A stretch of 36,366 nt of DNA from an uncultured Bacteroidales bacterium (GTDB taxonomy: Bacteria; Bacteroidota; Bacteroidia; Bacteroidales; Paludibacteraceae). Positions 27,637 to 35,365 of this stretch are shown piece by piece. Each line of letters starts with the position of its first letter. Within the stretch, counting starts at the first letter, position 1. Both the position numbers and the translations under genes were made by a program. The DNA lies in contig ONMV01000014.1 of NCBI GenBank assembly GCA_900319005.1, forward strand, positions 1 to 36,366, given 5' to 3'. Below the pieces are notes generated by a model. That model was not told where the DNA came from. It was given only the letters and a program-made list of their open reading frames with translations, and made no database searches.

Positions 27637-27652
27637 TTTTTTTGTACTTTTG
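27621..27652 (+). promoter_or_regulatory. Promoter of glyA
   Basis: TACTTTTG at 27645-27652 with a weak -33 (TTTTTATATG at 27621-27630) at the usual 20-nt spacing. It overlaps the pheS promoter on the other strand, so the two may compete. Confidence 0.55.
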
Positions 27653-27704
27653 TGCCAAATTTTTAAACAGAGAAGAGGTAAATAACCAAAAGGTAATTGA
27701 AATT

Positions 27705-28985
27705 ATGAACCGAGACTTAGAAATTTTTGACATTATCCGCCGTGAGCGGGATCGTCAGACGAAAGGAATTGAGTTAATCGCCAGTGAGAACTTTGTTTCC
27801 GACCAGGTGATGGAAGCGATGGGTAGTGTGCTGACCAATAAATATGCGGAGGGCTACCCTGGTCATCGTTACTACGGCGGTTGCGAAGTGGTGGACATTG
27901 CGGAGAACATTGCGCGCGAGCGTTTGAAGCAACTCTATCATGCCGAATACGTGAATGTACAGCCTCACTCGGGGGCGCAGGCGAACATGGCGGTCTTCAT
28001 GGCTTGTCTCAAAGCAGGCGATACGTTCATGGGGCTTAACCTCAGTCACGGCGGACACCTCAGTCATGGTTCGGCGGTTAATTTCTCAGGGTTGATGTTC
28101 AACGCTATCGGTTATGACCTGAAGGAAGAGACCGGTCGTGTGGACTATGACGATTTGGAGATGAAAGCGCGCACGCATAAACCCAAACTGATTATTGCAG
28201 GTGCTTCGGCTTATAGCCGTGAATGGGACTATGCCCGTATCCGTCGGGTTGCGGATGAGATAGGTGCAATCTTCATGGTGGACATGGCTCACCCGGCTGG
28301 ACTGATAGCCGCAGGATTATTGGACAACCCGCTCCAATACGCGCATATAGTCACCAGCACCACCCATAAGACGCTCCGTGGTCCCCGTGGTGGTGTCATC
28401 CTCATGGGCAAGGATTTCGATAACCCATGGGGCAAAACGACCCCGAAGGGAGAGATTAAGAAAATGTCCGCACTGCTCGATTCAGCTGTCTTCCCGGGCA
28501 CGCAAGGAGGTCCGTTAGAGCACGTGATTGCTGCTAAAGCCGTAGCATTCGGCGAAGCACTGACGGAAGATTTCAAGACCTATCAGAAGCAAGTGAAGTT
28601 GAATGCCGCAGTTATGGCTCAAGAGTTTAGGGACAAGGGTTATAAAGTGATCTCCGGCGGTACCGACAACCACTCGATGCTCATTGATCTTCGTACCAAG
28701 TTCCCTGAACTGACGGGCAAAATCGCAGAGCAGGCTCTGGTGAGCGCAGACATCACCACGAATAAGAACATGGTTCCTTTTGACAGCCGTTCGGCTTTCC
28801 AGACATCAGGTTTGCGTTTCGGAACACCGGCAATCACCACCCGCGGGCTCAAGGAAGACAAGATGCCATGGATCGTGGACCTCATTGACCGTGTTTTGAG
28901 TGCCCCTTCAAGCGAATCGGTTATAGCTTCCGTTCGCGAAGAGGTCAATCGCGAGATGACCACCCATCCGCTCTTCGCATGGTAA
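27705..28985 (+). CDS. glyA: Serine hydroxymethyltransferase
   Basis: A protein of 426 residues from the ATG at 27705; an in-frame ATG at 27630 precedes the promoter -7 box and is rejected. Family motifs are [10 protein letters not shown] near the N-terminus, [25 protein letters not shown] and [13 protein letters not shown], in which Lys222 binds pyridoxal phosphate. The enzyme converts serine and tetrahydrofolate to glycine and methylene-tetrahydrofolate in the cytoplasm, feeding one-carbon metabolism. Length is normal. The leader of about 45 nt contains an ACCAAAAGGT palindrome. It is a single-gene unit between its promoter and a hairpin terminator. Confidence 0.97.
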   Translation: MNRDLEIFDIIRRERDRQTKGIELIASENFVSDQVMEAMGSVLTNKYAEGYPGHRYYGGCEVVDIAENIARERLKQLYHAEYVNVQPHSGAQANMAVFMACLKAGDTFMGLNLSHGGHLSHGSAVNFSGLMFNAIGYDLKEETGRVDYDDLEMKARTHKPKLIIAGASAYSREWDYARIRRVADEIGAIFMVDMAHPAGLIAAGLLDNPLQYAHIVTSTTHKTLRGPRGGVILMGKDFDNPWGKTTPKGEIKKMSALLDSAVFPGTQGGPLEHVIAAKAVAFGEALTEDFKTYQKQVKLNAAVMAQEFRDKGYKVISGGTDNHSMLIDLRTKFPELTGKIAEQALVSADITTNKNMVPFDSRSAFQTSGLRFGTPAITTRGLKEDKMPWIVDLIDRVLSAPSSESVIASVREEVNREMTTHPLFAW

Positions 28986-28986
28986 C

Positions 28987-29017
28987 AAAAAAAACAGCCA
29001 AACGGCTGTTTTTTTTT
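28987..29017. terminator. Bidirectional terminator between glyA and the AraC-type gene
   Basis: A tract, CAGCC, loop AAAC, GGCTG, nine T residues. It lies 1 nt after the glyA stop and 14 nt from the stop of the converging regulator gene. Confidence 0.85.
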
Positions 29018-29031
29018 GCATATAAAGAGGA

Positions 29032-29889
29032 TTATTGCTGCTTTTGTTTGCGGAAATGATTCGGCGTCAAGCCCGTATGCTTCTTCGTATATTGGCAGAA
29101 GAAAGAAGCATTGGGGAACTCCATGACCTCGGCTACCTTATGAATAGGCATGGTCGTATTGCGGAGGAGATGTTTGATCTCAGAAACCGTTATATCCGCT
29201 ATCCATTGGCTGGCGGATTTACCGCTGCGCTCCTTGCATATCTCCGAGAGGTATTTAGGAGTGATCTTCAACACCTCGGCATACCACTGTACTTCACGTT
29301 CGTGCGGATGCTCTCGTAACAACTGGGTGAATGCCTCGAACGTATAATCACTCGCATTGGAAGACATACGACGTATCTCATTATCACCCAGCACCAGAGA
29401 CTTATCCATATAATCGAGCAACTCCATTGTAACGACGCGAGCAAGCAGTTTGAGAATCTGCTTGCGGTAATCGGTCTGTTTGTCGACCAACTGCAGACGG
29501 AGCAGAGAGAAATACAGATGGCAAACGTCGATGGATTTCTGCTGCAGATGGAAGATCGGGTTCTCCTTGAGATACTCCAGTTTCTGCCACCAAAGCGGTT
29601 CCACACGAATCAGATCGAACATCAGGCTTTCGAACAGCTGAATAGGAATCGTAATCTGCTTGAACTCAAAATCATCCGAATGGTTAAACGGACCCTTCTC
29701 TGTCGCACGGGGAACGCGGATGAAAATATCATCCTTAGCTATATGGATCATCTCACCGCGATACCACACATCTATGTGCCCGTTCAGACACAAAAGAACT
29801 GTCACGGAGCTCTCGAACCGCGTGTCACGACACATTCTAAACCCCTCAATTTCGTCCGTCAAAAAAATAAAATCTGTGTACAAAGTCAT
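29032..29889 (-). CDS. AraC-family transcriptional regulator
   Basis: A protein of 285 residues. The N-terminal half (about 1-160) looks like a cupin-type sensory domain (VTVLLCLNGHIDVWYRGEM, DDIFIRVPRATEKG). The C-terminal part is an AraC double helix-turn-helix (about 190-283): VQWYAEVLKITPKYLSEICK is the first motif and IHKVAEVMEFPNASFFCQYTKKHTGLTPNHFR the second, with the family-typical G.TP..FR ending. Targets are unknown. It is divergent from the DUF4837 lipoprotein gene, with both promoters packed into 133 nt, so that gene or its own promoter are candidate targets by position only. Confidence 0.92.
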   Translation of the reverse strand: MTLYTDFIFLTDEIEGFRMCRDTRFESSVTVLLCLNGHIDVWYRGEMIHIAKDDIFIRVPRATEKGPFNHSDDFEFKQITIPIQLFESLMFDLIRVEPLWWQKLEYLKENPIFHLQQKSIDVCHLYFSLLRLQLVDKQTDYRKQILKLLARVVTMELLDYMDKSLVLGDNEIRRMSSNASDYTFEAFTQLLREHPHEREVQWYAEVLKITPKYLSEICKERSGKSASQWIADITVSEIKHLLRNTTMPIHKVAEVMEFPNASFFCQYTKKHTGLTPNHFRKQKQQ

Positions 29890-29923
29890 AGATATATAAG
29901 ATTGTTGGTTAATAAATTTGCCG

Positions 29924-29955
29924 CAAAGTTAAGCATTTTTTTTCAAATATACAAA
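29924..29955 (-). promoter_or_regulatory. Promoter of the AraC-type gene
   Basis: Minus strand TTTG (29952-29955), 20 nt, TAACTTTG (29924-29931), with extended -33 TTTGTATAT. Confidence 0.75.
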
Positions 29956-29970
29956 TTTTTTGCACTTTTT

Positions 29971-30002
29971 TTTGCATATTTAATTAAAAATTACTACCTT
30001 TG
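29971..30002 (+). promoter_or_regulatory. Promoter of the DUF4837 gene
   Basis: TTTG (29971-29974), 20 nt, TACCTTTG (29995-30002), extended -33 TTTGCATAT. The two divergent -33 boxes are only 15 nt apart. Confidence 0.8.
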
Positions 30003-30022
30003 CACCAAAAATTGGAATAATT

Positions 30023-31033
30023 ATGCAGAAAAATCTCTTTTTTGCGCTTATTGCGCTGCTGATGGTTGGTTGCGGAAAAAATGAACGTTTGTTAACCTCA
30101 GCTACTGGTTCTATCTACGAGTGTCTGGTTGTCAGTCCCAATGCGGTGAAAGCCCCTTTATGCGAGACGATGGAGGCGGATATGTACGGTCTGCCGCAGA
30201 TGGAAGCTACGTTCACTGTCACCCACGTGACGAATGCGCAGTTCGATGATTTTCTCAAATCGTCGAGAAATATCTTATTGGCGGACATCAACCCCAATAA
30301 ATACACGTTCGTCAAAGTGCTCAAGTCCTGGGATGTATGGTCCACGCCCCAAGCGATGATTCGTATTCAGGCGCCGTCTGAGGAGCAGTTACTGGATTAT
30401 TGGCACACGAACGGAGAGAAAATCCGCGAATGGTTTGTACGCGAAGAGTTGGAACGGCAGATTCGCTTTTATCGCGCGTGTACAAATAAGGACGCGCGCG
30501 CGTATTTGAATAAACAAGGATACGACTTGCTTATCCCGGAAGACTTCATAATAATTAAAAATGAGCAAATGGTAAATGACCAAATGGTAAATGTCCTTTG
30601 GTGCTGTAATAACAAAGGTCCGATGCGTAAGGACGTATTGGTCTATAGCTATCCATACACGGCTCTGGAGCAGTTCAGCGGGGATAGCATCATCTCCATG
30701 CGCAATGCCGTCCTTGGTCAGTTGGTGTCCGCGCAGGTGGAGGGCAGTTATATGGGTACGGAGTACAAACATTTCCCGCCGAGGAGCCGTCAGGTAGCTG
30801 CGTTGAGGGACACCGTAGGAGGTTTCTTCGGGATTGAGACAAGGGGTCTTTGGAAAATATACAACGGCGAAGCGATGGGTGGACCGTTTGTGAGTCTCAC
30901 GAGGCTGGATCCGGTGAACGGAAGGGTCGTTACGGCGGAAGTGTTCCTCTTTGCCGCCGGACAGAAGAAACGCAACGCGATGCGTCAGTTGGAGGCAATC
31001 CTCTACTCGCTCAAGATGCCGGATGAACGTTGA
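30023..31033 (+). CDS. DUF4837-family lipoprotein
   Basis: A protein of 336 residues. The lipobox LMVGC places the lipidated Cys at 17. The rest fits the DUF4837 family of Bacteroidota lipoproteins: an N-terminal half with FTVTHVTNAQFDDFLKSSRNIL, a central LNKQGYDLLIPEDFIIIK, and a second half with VLVYSYPYT, SMRNAVLGQLV, TRGLWKIYNGEAMGGPFVSLTRLD. Function is not known. Two copies of QMVN (NEQMVNDQMVNV) interrupt the central region; the second is encoded by the 19-nt word shared with pheS and looks like an in-frame insertion. The stop codon TGA is the first base triplet of a heptamer unit in the array that follows. Confidence 0.85.
   Translation: MQKNLFFALIALLMVGCGKNERLLTSATGSIYECLVVSPNAVKAPLCETMEADMYGLPQMEATFTVTHVTNAQFDDFLKSSRNILLADINPNKYTFVKVLKSWDVWSTPQAMIRIQAPSEEQLLDYWHTNGEKIREWFVREELERQIRFYRACTNKDARAYLNKQGYDLLIPEDFIIIKNEQMVNDQMVNVLWCCNNKGPMRKDVLVYSYPYTALEQFSGDSIISMRNAVLGQLVSAQVEGSYMGTEYKHFPPRSRQVAALRDTVGGFFGIETRGLWKIYNGEAMGGPFVSLTRLDPVNGRVVTAEVFLFAAGQKKRNAMRQLEAILYSLKMPDER
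30578..30596 (+). repeat. 19-nt dispersed word, copy in the DUF4837 gene
   Basis: GACCAAATGGTAAATGTCC, identical to the minus strand at 27317-27335. A partial copy (AGCAAATGGTAAATGACC) lies just upstream at 30564-30581, so the site is a short tandem of this element. Confidence 0.7.
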
Positions 31034-31079
31034 ACGTTGAACGTTTAGCGTTTAGGGTTTAGAGTTTAGAGGTTAGAGG
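31024..31079. repeat. Heptamer array spanning two convergent stop codons
   Basis: Eight 7-nt units in perfect register: TGAACGT three times, TTAGCGT, TTAGGGT, TTAGAGT, TTAGAGG twice. The TGA of the DUF4837 gene (31031-31033) and the TAA of the pnuC-like gene (31073-31075, minus strand) both come from array units. No hairpin terminator is present in the gap. Confidence 0.85.
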
Positions 31080-31720
31080 TTATCAATTTTCCACTTCCGG
31101 AGTCCATATAGGCAGTTGGCGCACCAGAAGAAATACTGAGCCGCCATGCAATAATCTCCGGCACGGAGCCATAACAGAACACTCAGTATATCTACCGCGA
31201 GCCATATGAACCAATGCTCCCGATAGACGAGAATCATCAGTACCTGCGCTACGAGTGCAGGTACTGTCGTAAAAGCATCCAAGTAAGGTTGGGTATCATC
31301 GGTCAGGCTCGCTAACCCCCACCCTGTCAGCCATGCGCACGCAAAGGTAACAGAAACGATGAGGCACAGCGTCCGCAGCGATAAGGAGCGAGGAACAACA
31401 ACCCCCTCCGTGCCATCCGACATCCGGCTTTTCCATACATACACGCCGTAAATCATCGTACAGAAATAGTAAGCATTGATCATCACCTCGCCGTAGAAAC
31501 GCTGCTCCCAACATAGATAAGTGTAGGTCAGGACTTGTCCGAAACCAAAGAGATAAGTTCCTATTTTCCTTTGCGCCGCCATACAAACGGAGCAAACTCC
31601 CAAACAACCGCTCACCAACGACAACCATGAGTCATGGGGCATCAGGAAATAGGTCACCACTTGGATTAGTAATCCTATCGCCAAAAAAGATATATCAGCT
31701 ATTCCCTTTCGTCCTTTCAT
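31073..31720 (-). CDS. PnuC-family nicotinamide riboside/vitamin transporter
   Basis: A protein of 215 residues with about seven hydrophobic segments covering most of its length. Family features are GTYLFGFGQVLTYTYLCWEQRFYGEVMINAYYF in the centre and a C-terminal end rich in W and Y (EHWFIWLAVDILSVLLWL, YFFWCANCLYGLRKW). PnuC proteins carry nicotinamide riboside, and relatives carry thiamine or riboflavin. No thiamine riboswitch is seen upstream, and substrate cannot be set from sequence alone. The ATG overlaps the stop of the Ig-like lipoprotein gene by 3 nt (ATGA), so translation is probably coupled. The 3' end lies in a heptamer array. Confidence 0.85.
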   Translation of the reverse strand: MKGRKGIADISFLAIGLLIQVVTYFLMPHDSWLSLVSGCLGVCSVCMAAQRKIGTYLFGFGQVLTYTYLCWEQRFYGEVMINAYYFCTMIYGVYVWKSRMSDGTEGVVVPRSLSLRTLCLIVSVTFACAWLTGWGLASLTDDTQPYLDAFTTVPALVAQVLMILVYREHWFIWLAVDILSVLLWLRAGDYCMAAQYFFWCANCLYGLRKWKIDNL

Positions 31721-33501
31721 TTTTCATTCTTTTTCGTCATCGTCGTCGGTTTGGAGAGTTCTCGGGGTTTGGAATCCGTCTGCCCTACGGCGGTATAATC
31801 CCATAGTTCTTCAAAATCCCAGTTACTCTTGGTCTGTATCTTCTCGGGGAAATAAAAGAGGCGTTCGGGTTGGCGTTTCTCGCTCCAACTGCCTGTTGTC
31901 CATTCGCCGTCACCGTTCTCATCGATATACATCCGCAGGTAATAGGTATCGGGTTTGAGGTATTGGAAGAGTGTACCATCCTCTCGGGCGGGCATTTCTC
32001 TCAGTATCTTGTCTTGTGCACTGATGACCTGTATGCGCGCATGCGGAACGAACGGCTGTAACGTCACTTTAATCGAGGAATAATCCTCGGGGGTTTTCAT
32101 CGTTAAGGAGTAATGTTCGGGCTTATTGGGTACTCCGTATAAGTCATGGAGCGCGGCGCTATCAATGCGCAGTTCGTACTCTTTGCCCGGTTTCCATTTA
32201 GCGATCACGGTTAACTGCATAGGCAGCGTATCAAATGGTTCGAGCGTGAAGGGCACGCTTTTATAGACCGAGTCTTTTTTCTCGAAGAGATGGATCGAAT
32301 CGGCAGCTATACGCGCGAGAGGGGTTGTGCAGAAGAGACGGAGAGTATCGTTGAGTTCGAAGCCGCTCTTGGCATTGGATTTGAGTTCCAGACGTTTCTT
32401 TCGCGCTTTCCGTGCTTGTGCTTTGAGAGCCTTCGGGGATAATTTGGGCGAACGCCATATAGCGCGTATCGTGTCGGTGACCCATTCGGGTTGGTACAGA
32501 CTATCCGTAGCCCGATAGCGGACCTCGAGATACAAAGAGTCCTGATGGATCGAGAAACTGTCGGCAAGCCAGATCGTCACGGAGTCCGCTTTGGGGGAAT
32601 ACTGCACATGAAACCGCACGCTGTCGTTTAGAGCACGGAAGGATGGCAGAGAGTCGGGAGAGGAAGAGAAAGATATCCGGACGGTTTGCTGCTGATCGCG
32701 GTTGGAGCGCTGGAGATAGAGACGTTTCTGTTTCTCGCGGAAGATCCATAGCACCAAGTCGGCAGGCCCGTAATCATAGCCGACGAGGCTGTCCCTTCCC
32801 AGCGAATCGGTGTGGTAATGAGGTTTGACCTCCGGCGTTATGATTCCCTCGCCGAAAGCAAGCGCCTCGCCTAAAGTCAGACGATAATCGCGTCCTATAT
32901 CGTCCACGGCATAGAGACGGTAGTCACCGGCATGCATGTTCGCGATCCGGAATGCACCCGTCGAATCAGTCTTGGCAATACGCAAGAAAGGAAACGAGAC
33001 GAAAGCGCTGTCATCGAGATTATTATGGATTCCTACGATGATATCTCTTACGGGATTAAGGCTTTCTGCGTCAAAGACCCTTCCCCTCACCTCCAGCGTA
33101 TCAATTTCATCACCCGTAGCGAACGAATAAGTGTAGTTACGAAGGGGATTACGCTCGGTAAAATCGCATACAGCGTTGCCGAAATCGAGGGTATAGGTAG
33201 TGTTCTCCAGAAGGGAATCCGTGAAATGCACCATCAGTTTTTTGCCACGTGCTTTGACCTCGGGCGGGTTCTGCTGCGGGGGGGACATCAGCAGCTGCTG
33301 CGAGACGTTATCCAACTGCAGATACTCATTGAAAGAGACTTCAATACGTTTGCCCGTAAAACGAACACTTCCGTTCTCAGGCAACGCCGACACCTCGCGG
33401 GGAGGCTCCTCATCTTTCGGTCCACCCTGCGGACCTATCCCGCGATTGGCACAAGCAGCGAAGATCGCAGCACAAAGGAAAAAGAATATCTGTTTTTTCA
33501 T
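31717..33501 (-). CDS. Ig-like domain lipoprotein
   Basis: A protein of 594 residues. The signal peptide ends in a lipobox (FAAC, Cys17). The segment that follows, GPQGGPKDEEPP, and a Big_5/SbsA-type Ig domain at about 38-130 (VRFTGKRIEVSFNEYLQLDN, TYTLDFGNAVCDFTERN) mark a widespread Bacteroidota lipoprotein family. Then comes a carboxypeptidase-regulatory-like beta domain (about 135-205, VRGRVFDAESLNPVRDIIVG, GDYRLYAVDD) and a long beta-rich part with a Lys/Arg-rich stretch near 360-375. The C-terminal region (about 490-570) resembles DENGDGEW-bearing cell-surface domains. Location is probably the outer membrane, role unknown. It is the first gene of a two-gene operon with the PnuC-like transporter. 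Confidence 0.85.
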   Translation of the reverse strand: MKKQIFFFLCAAIFAACANRGIGPQGGPKDEEPPREVSALPENGSVRFTGKRIEVSFNEYLQLDNVSQQLLMSPPQQNPPEVKARGKKLMVHFTDSLLENTTYTLDFGNAVCDFTERNPLRNYTYSFATGDEIDTLEVRGRVFDAESLNPVRDIIVGIHNNLDDSAFVSFPFLRIAKTDSTGAFRIANMHAGDYRLYAVDDIGRDYRLTLGEALAFGEGIITPEVKPHYHTDSLGRDSLVGYDYGPADLVLWIFREKQKRLYLQRSNRDQQQTVRISFSSSPDSLPSFRALNDSVRFHVQYSPKADSVTIWLADSFSIHQDSLYLEVRYRATDSLYQPEWVTDTIRAIWRSPKLSPKALKAQARKARKKRLELKSNAKSGFELNDTLRLFCTTPLARIAADSIHLFEKKDSVYKSVPFTLEPFDTLPMQLTVIAKWKPGKEYELRIDSAALHDLYGVPNKPEHYSLTMKTPEDYSSIKVTLQPFVPHARIQVISAQDKILREMPAREDGTLFQYLKPDTYYLRMYIDENGDGEWTTGSWSEKRQPERLFYFPEKIQTKSNWDFEELWDYTAVGQTDSKPRELSKPTTMTKKNEK

Positions 33502-33523
33502 CGAATCATCAATTTTGCGGGTA

Positions 33524-33555
33524 CAAAAGTACTACAAATTTTGCATATATGCAAG
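33524..33555 (-). promoter_or_regulatory. Promoter of the Ig-like lipoprotein-pnuC operon
   Basis: Minus strand CTTG (33552-33555), 20 nt, TACTTTTG (33524-33531), extended -33 CTTGCATAT. Confidence 0.7.
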
Positions 33556-33564
33556 AAAAAAAGA

Positions 33565-33592
33565 GAAAAAGCGCTCAAACGGGCGCTTTTTC
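33565..33592 (-). terminator. Terminator downstream of the DUF1016/RhuM patch
   Basis: A 10-bp stem (GAAAAAGCGC with GCGCTTTTTC), 8-nt loop; on the minus strand it is followed by a run of T residues. It sits between the accessory patch and the promoter of the Ig-like lipoprotein gene. Confidence 0.78.
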
Positions 33593-33617
33593 CATTTTTT
33601 GTAATTGACGATTGGAC

Positions 33618-33744
33618 GATTGACGCGGTAGCCCACCGATATAATCATATCCAGATTGTAAAAATCAATGGATCGTGCAACCATTCTATTGCCCTCTTGA
33701 CAAACTACTCTAATTTTTTGAGCAGTCGCCGGTGGCTGCCAAAT
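33618..33744 (-). pseudogene. RhuM-like fragment
   Basis: Starting right after the TAG of the DUF1016 gene and in the same frame, the minus strand encodes about 42 residues including VVCQEGNRMVARSIDFYNLDMIISVGYRV. The segment FYNLDMIISVGYRV is the hallmark of the RhuM (virulence-associated, DUF4268-independent) family, full-length members of which are about 300 residues. There is no start codon of its own in the matching part before the Met within it. Homology stops where heptamer-like DNA (ATTGACG, ATTGGACG, ATTGACG at 33604-33625) begins, and the frame closes soon after. I read it as a decayed or truncated gene; read-through from the DUF1016 gene is a less likely alternative. Confidence 0.7.
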
Positions 33745-34863
33745 CTATTTTTCTTTGTCTTTCTTCTGCTTTTTCAGTCTGTCTTCGAGTATAGTGCGCT
33801 GGACGATTTGTTCAATTTGATAGGTAGCTACACCCAACGGACGATCGAGACCGCGGAAAGCCCATTCAACAGTGGTCTTATCCGCTTCACGACAAATGAG
33901 CAGACCGATAGTCGGTTTGTCATCGTCAGCTTTGAGTAACTCATCTGCGGCAGAGACATAAAAATTGAGTTTACCCACGTACTCAGGTATAAACTTAACC
34001 GATTTGAGTTCCACAACAACATAGCACTTGAGGCGCGTATGGTAGAAAATCAAGTCCGGAACAAAGGTACTTCCGTCAGGCATTACCAGTTCCATTTGCC
34101 GACCAACATAAGCGAAACCTTGACCGAGCTCGAGTAAGAACTGGGTGATATTCTTCACTAAAGCCTCCTCTAAATCGTCCTCGCTATGATCTTGTTTGAG
34201 ATTCAAGAATCCGAGTTGATACGGACTCTTCATCACCTCTTGTGCCAATTTCTGTTGCGGCAAGGTCATCGTATCAGAGAAATTCGTGAGCGCACTACTA
34301 TGACGCGAAAAGAGATCGGTCTTTAATTCATGCTCCAAATCTGCCAAACTCCAATTGTTTGCGATGGTTTGATTAATATAGAAGAAGGACTCGTTCAAAG
34401 ACCGGCATTTGGAGAAAAGAGCAACATGGTGTTTCCATGGAACCAAAGCGAATTTGTCAGGCATCTCTAATTCGTCACTATGTCGGTGACGATTTGAAAC
34501 GGCAAATTCGTCACTAAGTTGTTGACGATTTGTAACTTGCTCAAAATAAAACAGATACCACCGTTTCATATACTTGAGATTCGTAACGGAAAAGCCCAAT
34601 TCTCCCGGGAATATTTTCTTCAAATCAAGACTCAGTTGATTGAAGAATCCGCTGCCCCATTGACTTTCTGCTTTGAGGGCAACGATATCGCGACCAAGCG
34701 ACCAATAGAACTCCAACATGGAGTGGTTCACTTGCACGGCGGCCTTAATCTGGCTTCTCTGGTAACGTTGCTTGAGTTCACCAAGCCATTCCACGTACTT
34801 GCCATCGGCGATGATGCCATCGCGTTTCACAAATTCCGGTTTGCTCTTTTCGATATCTGCCAT
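33745..34863 (-). CDS. DUF1016 (YhcG-type) PDDEXK nuclease-family protein
   Basis: A protein of 372 residues. The N-terminal domain (about 20-190, DUF1016_N: VNHSMLEFYWSLGRDIV, FSVTNLKYMKRWYLFY, LVPWKHHVALFSKC) is followed by the C-terminal nuclease-like domain (about 215-345). The PDDEXK residues appear intact: Asp270 in VPDLIFYH, Glu285 and Lys287 in VVVELKS. The family is widespread on mobile and defence-associated DNA and is thought to act on nucleic acid, but its role is not settled. The stretch between YFEQ and WKHH (about 110-143) is encoded by two hairpin-forming repeats and differs from what I expect of relatives. It has its own promoter, and a RhuM-like fragment follows directly, which together suggest an accessory insertion. 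Confidence 0.85.
   Translation of the reverse strand: MADIEKSKPEFVKRDGIIADGKYVEWLGELKQRYQRSQIKAAVQVNHSMLEFYWSLGRDIVALKAESQWGSGFFNQLSLDLKKIFPGELGFSVTNLKYMKRWYLFYFEQVTNRQQLSDEFAVSNRHRHSDELEMPDKFALVPWKHHVALFSKCRSLNESFFYINQTIANNWSLADLEHELKTDLFSRHSSALTNFSDTMTLPQQKLAQEVMKSPYQLGFLNLKQDHSEDDLEEALVKNITQFLLELGQGFAYVGRQMELVMPDGSTFVPDLIFYHTRLKCYVVVELKSVKFIPEYVGKLNFYVSAADELLKADDDKPTIGLLICREADKTTVEWAFRGLDRPLGVATYQIEQIVQRTILEDRLKKQKKDKEK
34469..34537. repeat. Pair of hairpin-forming repeats inside the DUF1016 gene
   Basis: Copies at about 34469-34500 and 34505-34537 share AATTCGTCACTA, six variable bases, and TGACGATTTG. Each can fold, since AATTCGTCAC pairs almost fully with GTGACGATTT. They encode the SDEF and SDEL-containing linker of the protein. 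Confidence 0.65.
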
Positions 34864-34910
34864 ATTACTCTAATTAATCTTTTCATTTTGTGTTTTTACA
34901 CAAAACGCTG

Positions 34911-34942
34911 CAAAGGTACTAAAAAAATCTGGATTATGCAAA
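34911..34942 (-). promoter_or_regulatory. Promoter of the DUF1016 gene
   Basis: Minus strand TTTG (34939-34942), 20 nt, TACCTTTG (34911-34918), extended -33 TTTGCATAA. Confidence 0.8.
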
Positions 34943-35024
34943 TTTATTTGCAGAAATATGCAGAAATAGGCACCAAAAATAACAAACACGAAAAAAGCGA
35001 CAGGATTTTTATAGCTTTTTGTAA

Positions 35025-35207
35025 CTGATTGATTATCAGCGCCTCGAAGCGGGAGCAATTGTTCGCGACAAGACCCATCCCCGTTTCATGGAACTTTACC
35101 ATCTTTGGCGCGCCCAGCTCACGACCGACGCACCCTGCTAGCAGTTCCCGAACTTCGTGAGGGCGGTATTAGCAAACGAAAAGAGAGAGGATATCGTTAA
35201 TTTATAA
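35025..35207 (+). pseudogene. Decayed reading frame, unidentified
   Basis: The plus strand in one frame encodes 38 residues (LIDYQRLEAGAIVRDKTH, then PRFMELYHLWRAQL), a TAG at 35139-35141, and 21 more residues (QFPNFVRAVLANEKREDIVNL) before TAA. There is no start codon at the head, and a TAA precedes it. The residue mix and codon use look like real protein on both sides of the TAG, so this is probably the 3' remnant of a gene with a nonsense change. I do not recognise the family. The rest of 34943-35365 holds only the hairpin noted below. Confidence 0.4.
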
Positions 35208-35213
35208 AAAGTA

Positions 35214-35241
35214 GCATAGCGGCAAACCAATGCCGCTATGC
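35214..35241. terminator. Hairpin, probable terminator
   Basis: An 11-bp perfect stem (GCATAGCGGCA with TGCCGCTATGC) and a 6-nt loop. The plus strand has weak T content after it; the minus strand continues TACTTTTTA, so it more likely ends transcription of the exported-protein genes at 35366-36366. Confidence 0.6.
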
Positions 35242-35365
35242 CAAAAGTGGTTTCTTCGGAATCTGTCTCTTTTTTATGCCCGTAACTCACTGATATTTCG
35301 TCAAATACGTCATATATTCGGGACTTTTTCCTTGATCGGTAACGGGAGAATCTCTAAGCAGGAAG

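Noticed and set aside
27630-27704. Upstream in-frame ATG that would extend GlyA by 25 residues
   Set aside because: It lies before the -7 box of the promoter, and homologous serine hydroxymethyltransferases start at the ERDRQ-containing region near 27705.
32932-33939. Plus-strand open frame of 335 codons across the Ig-like lipoprotein start and the DUF1016 end
   Set aside because: It crosses a promoter, a terminator and two well supported minus-strand genes and shows no protein-like motifs.
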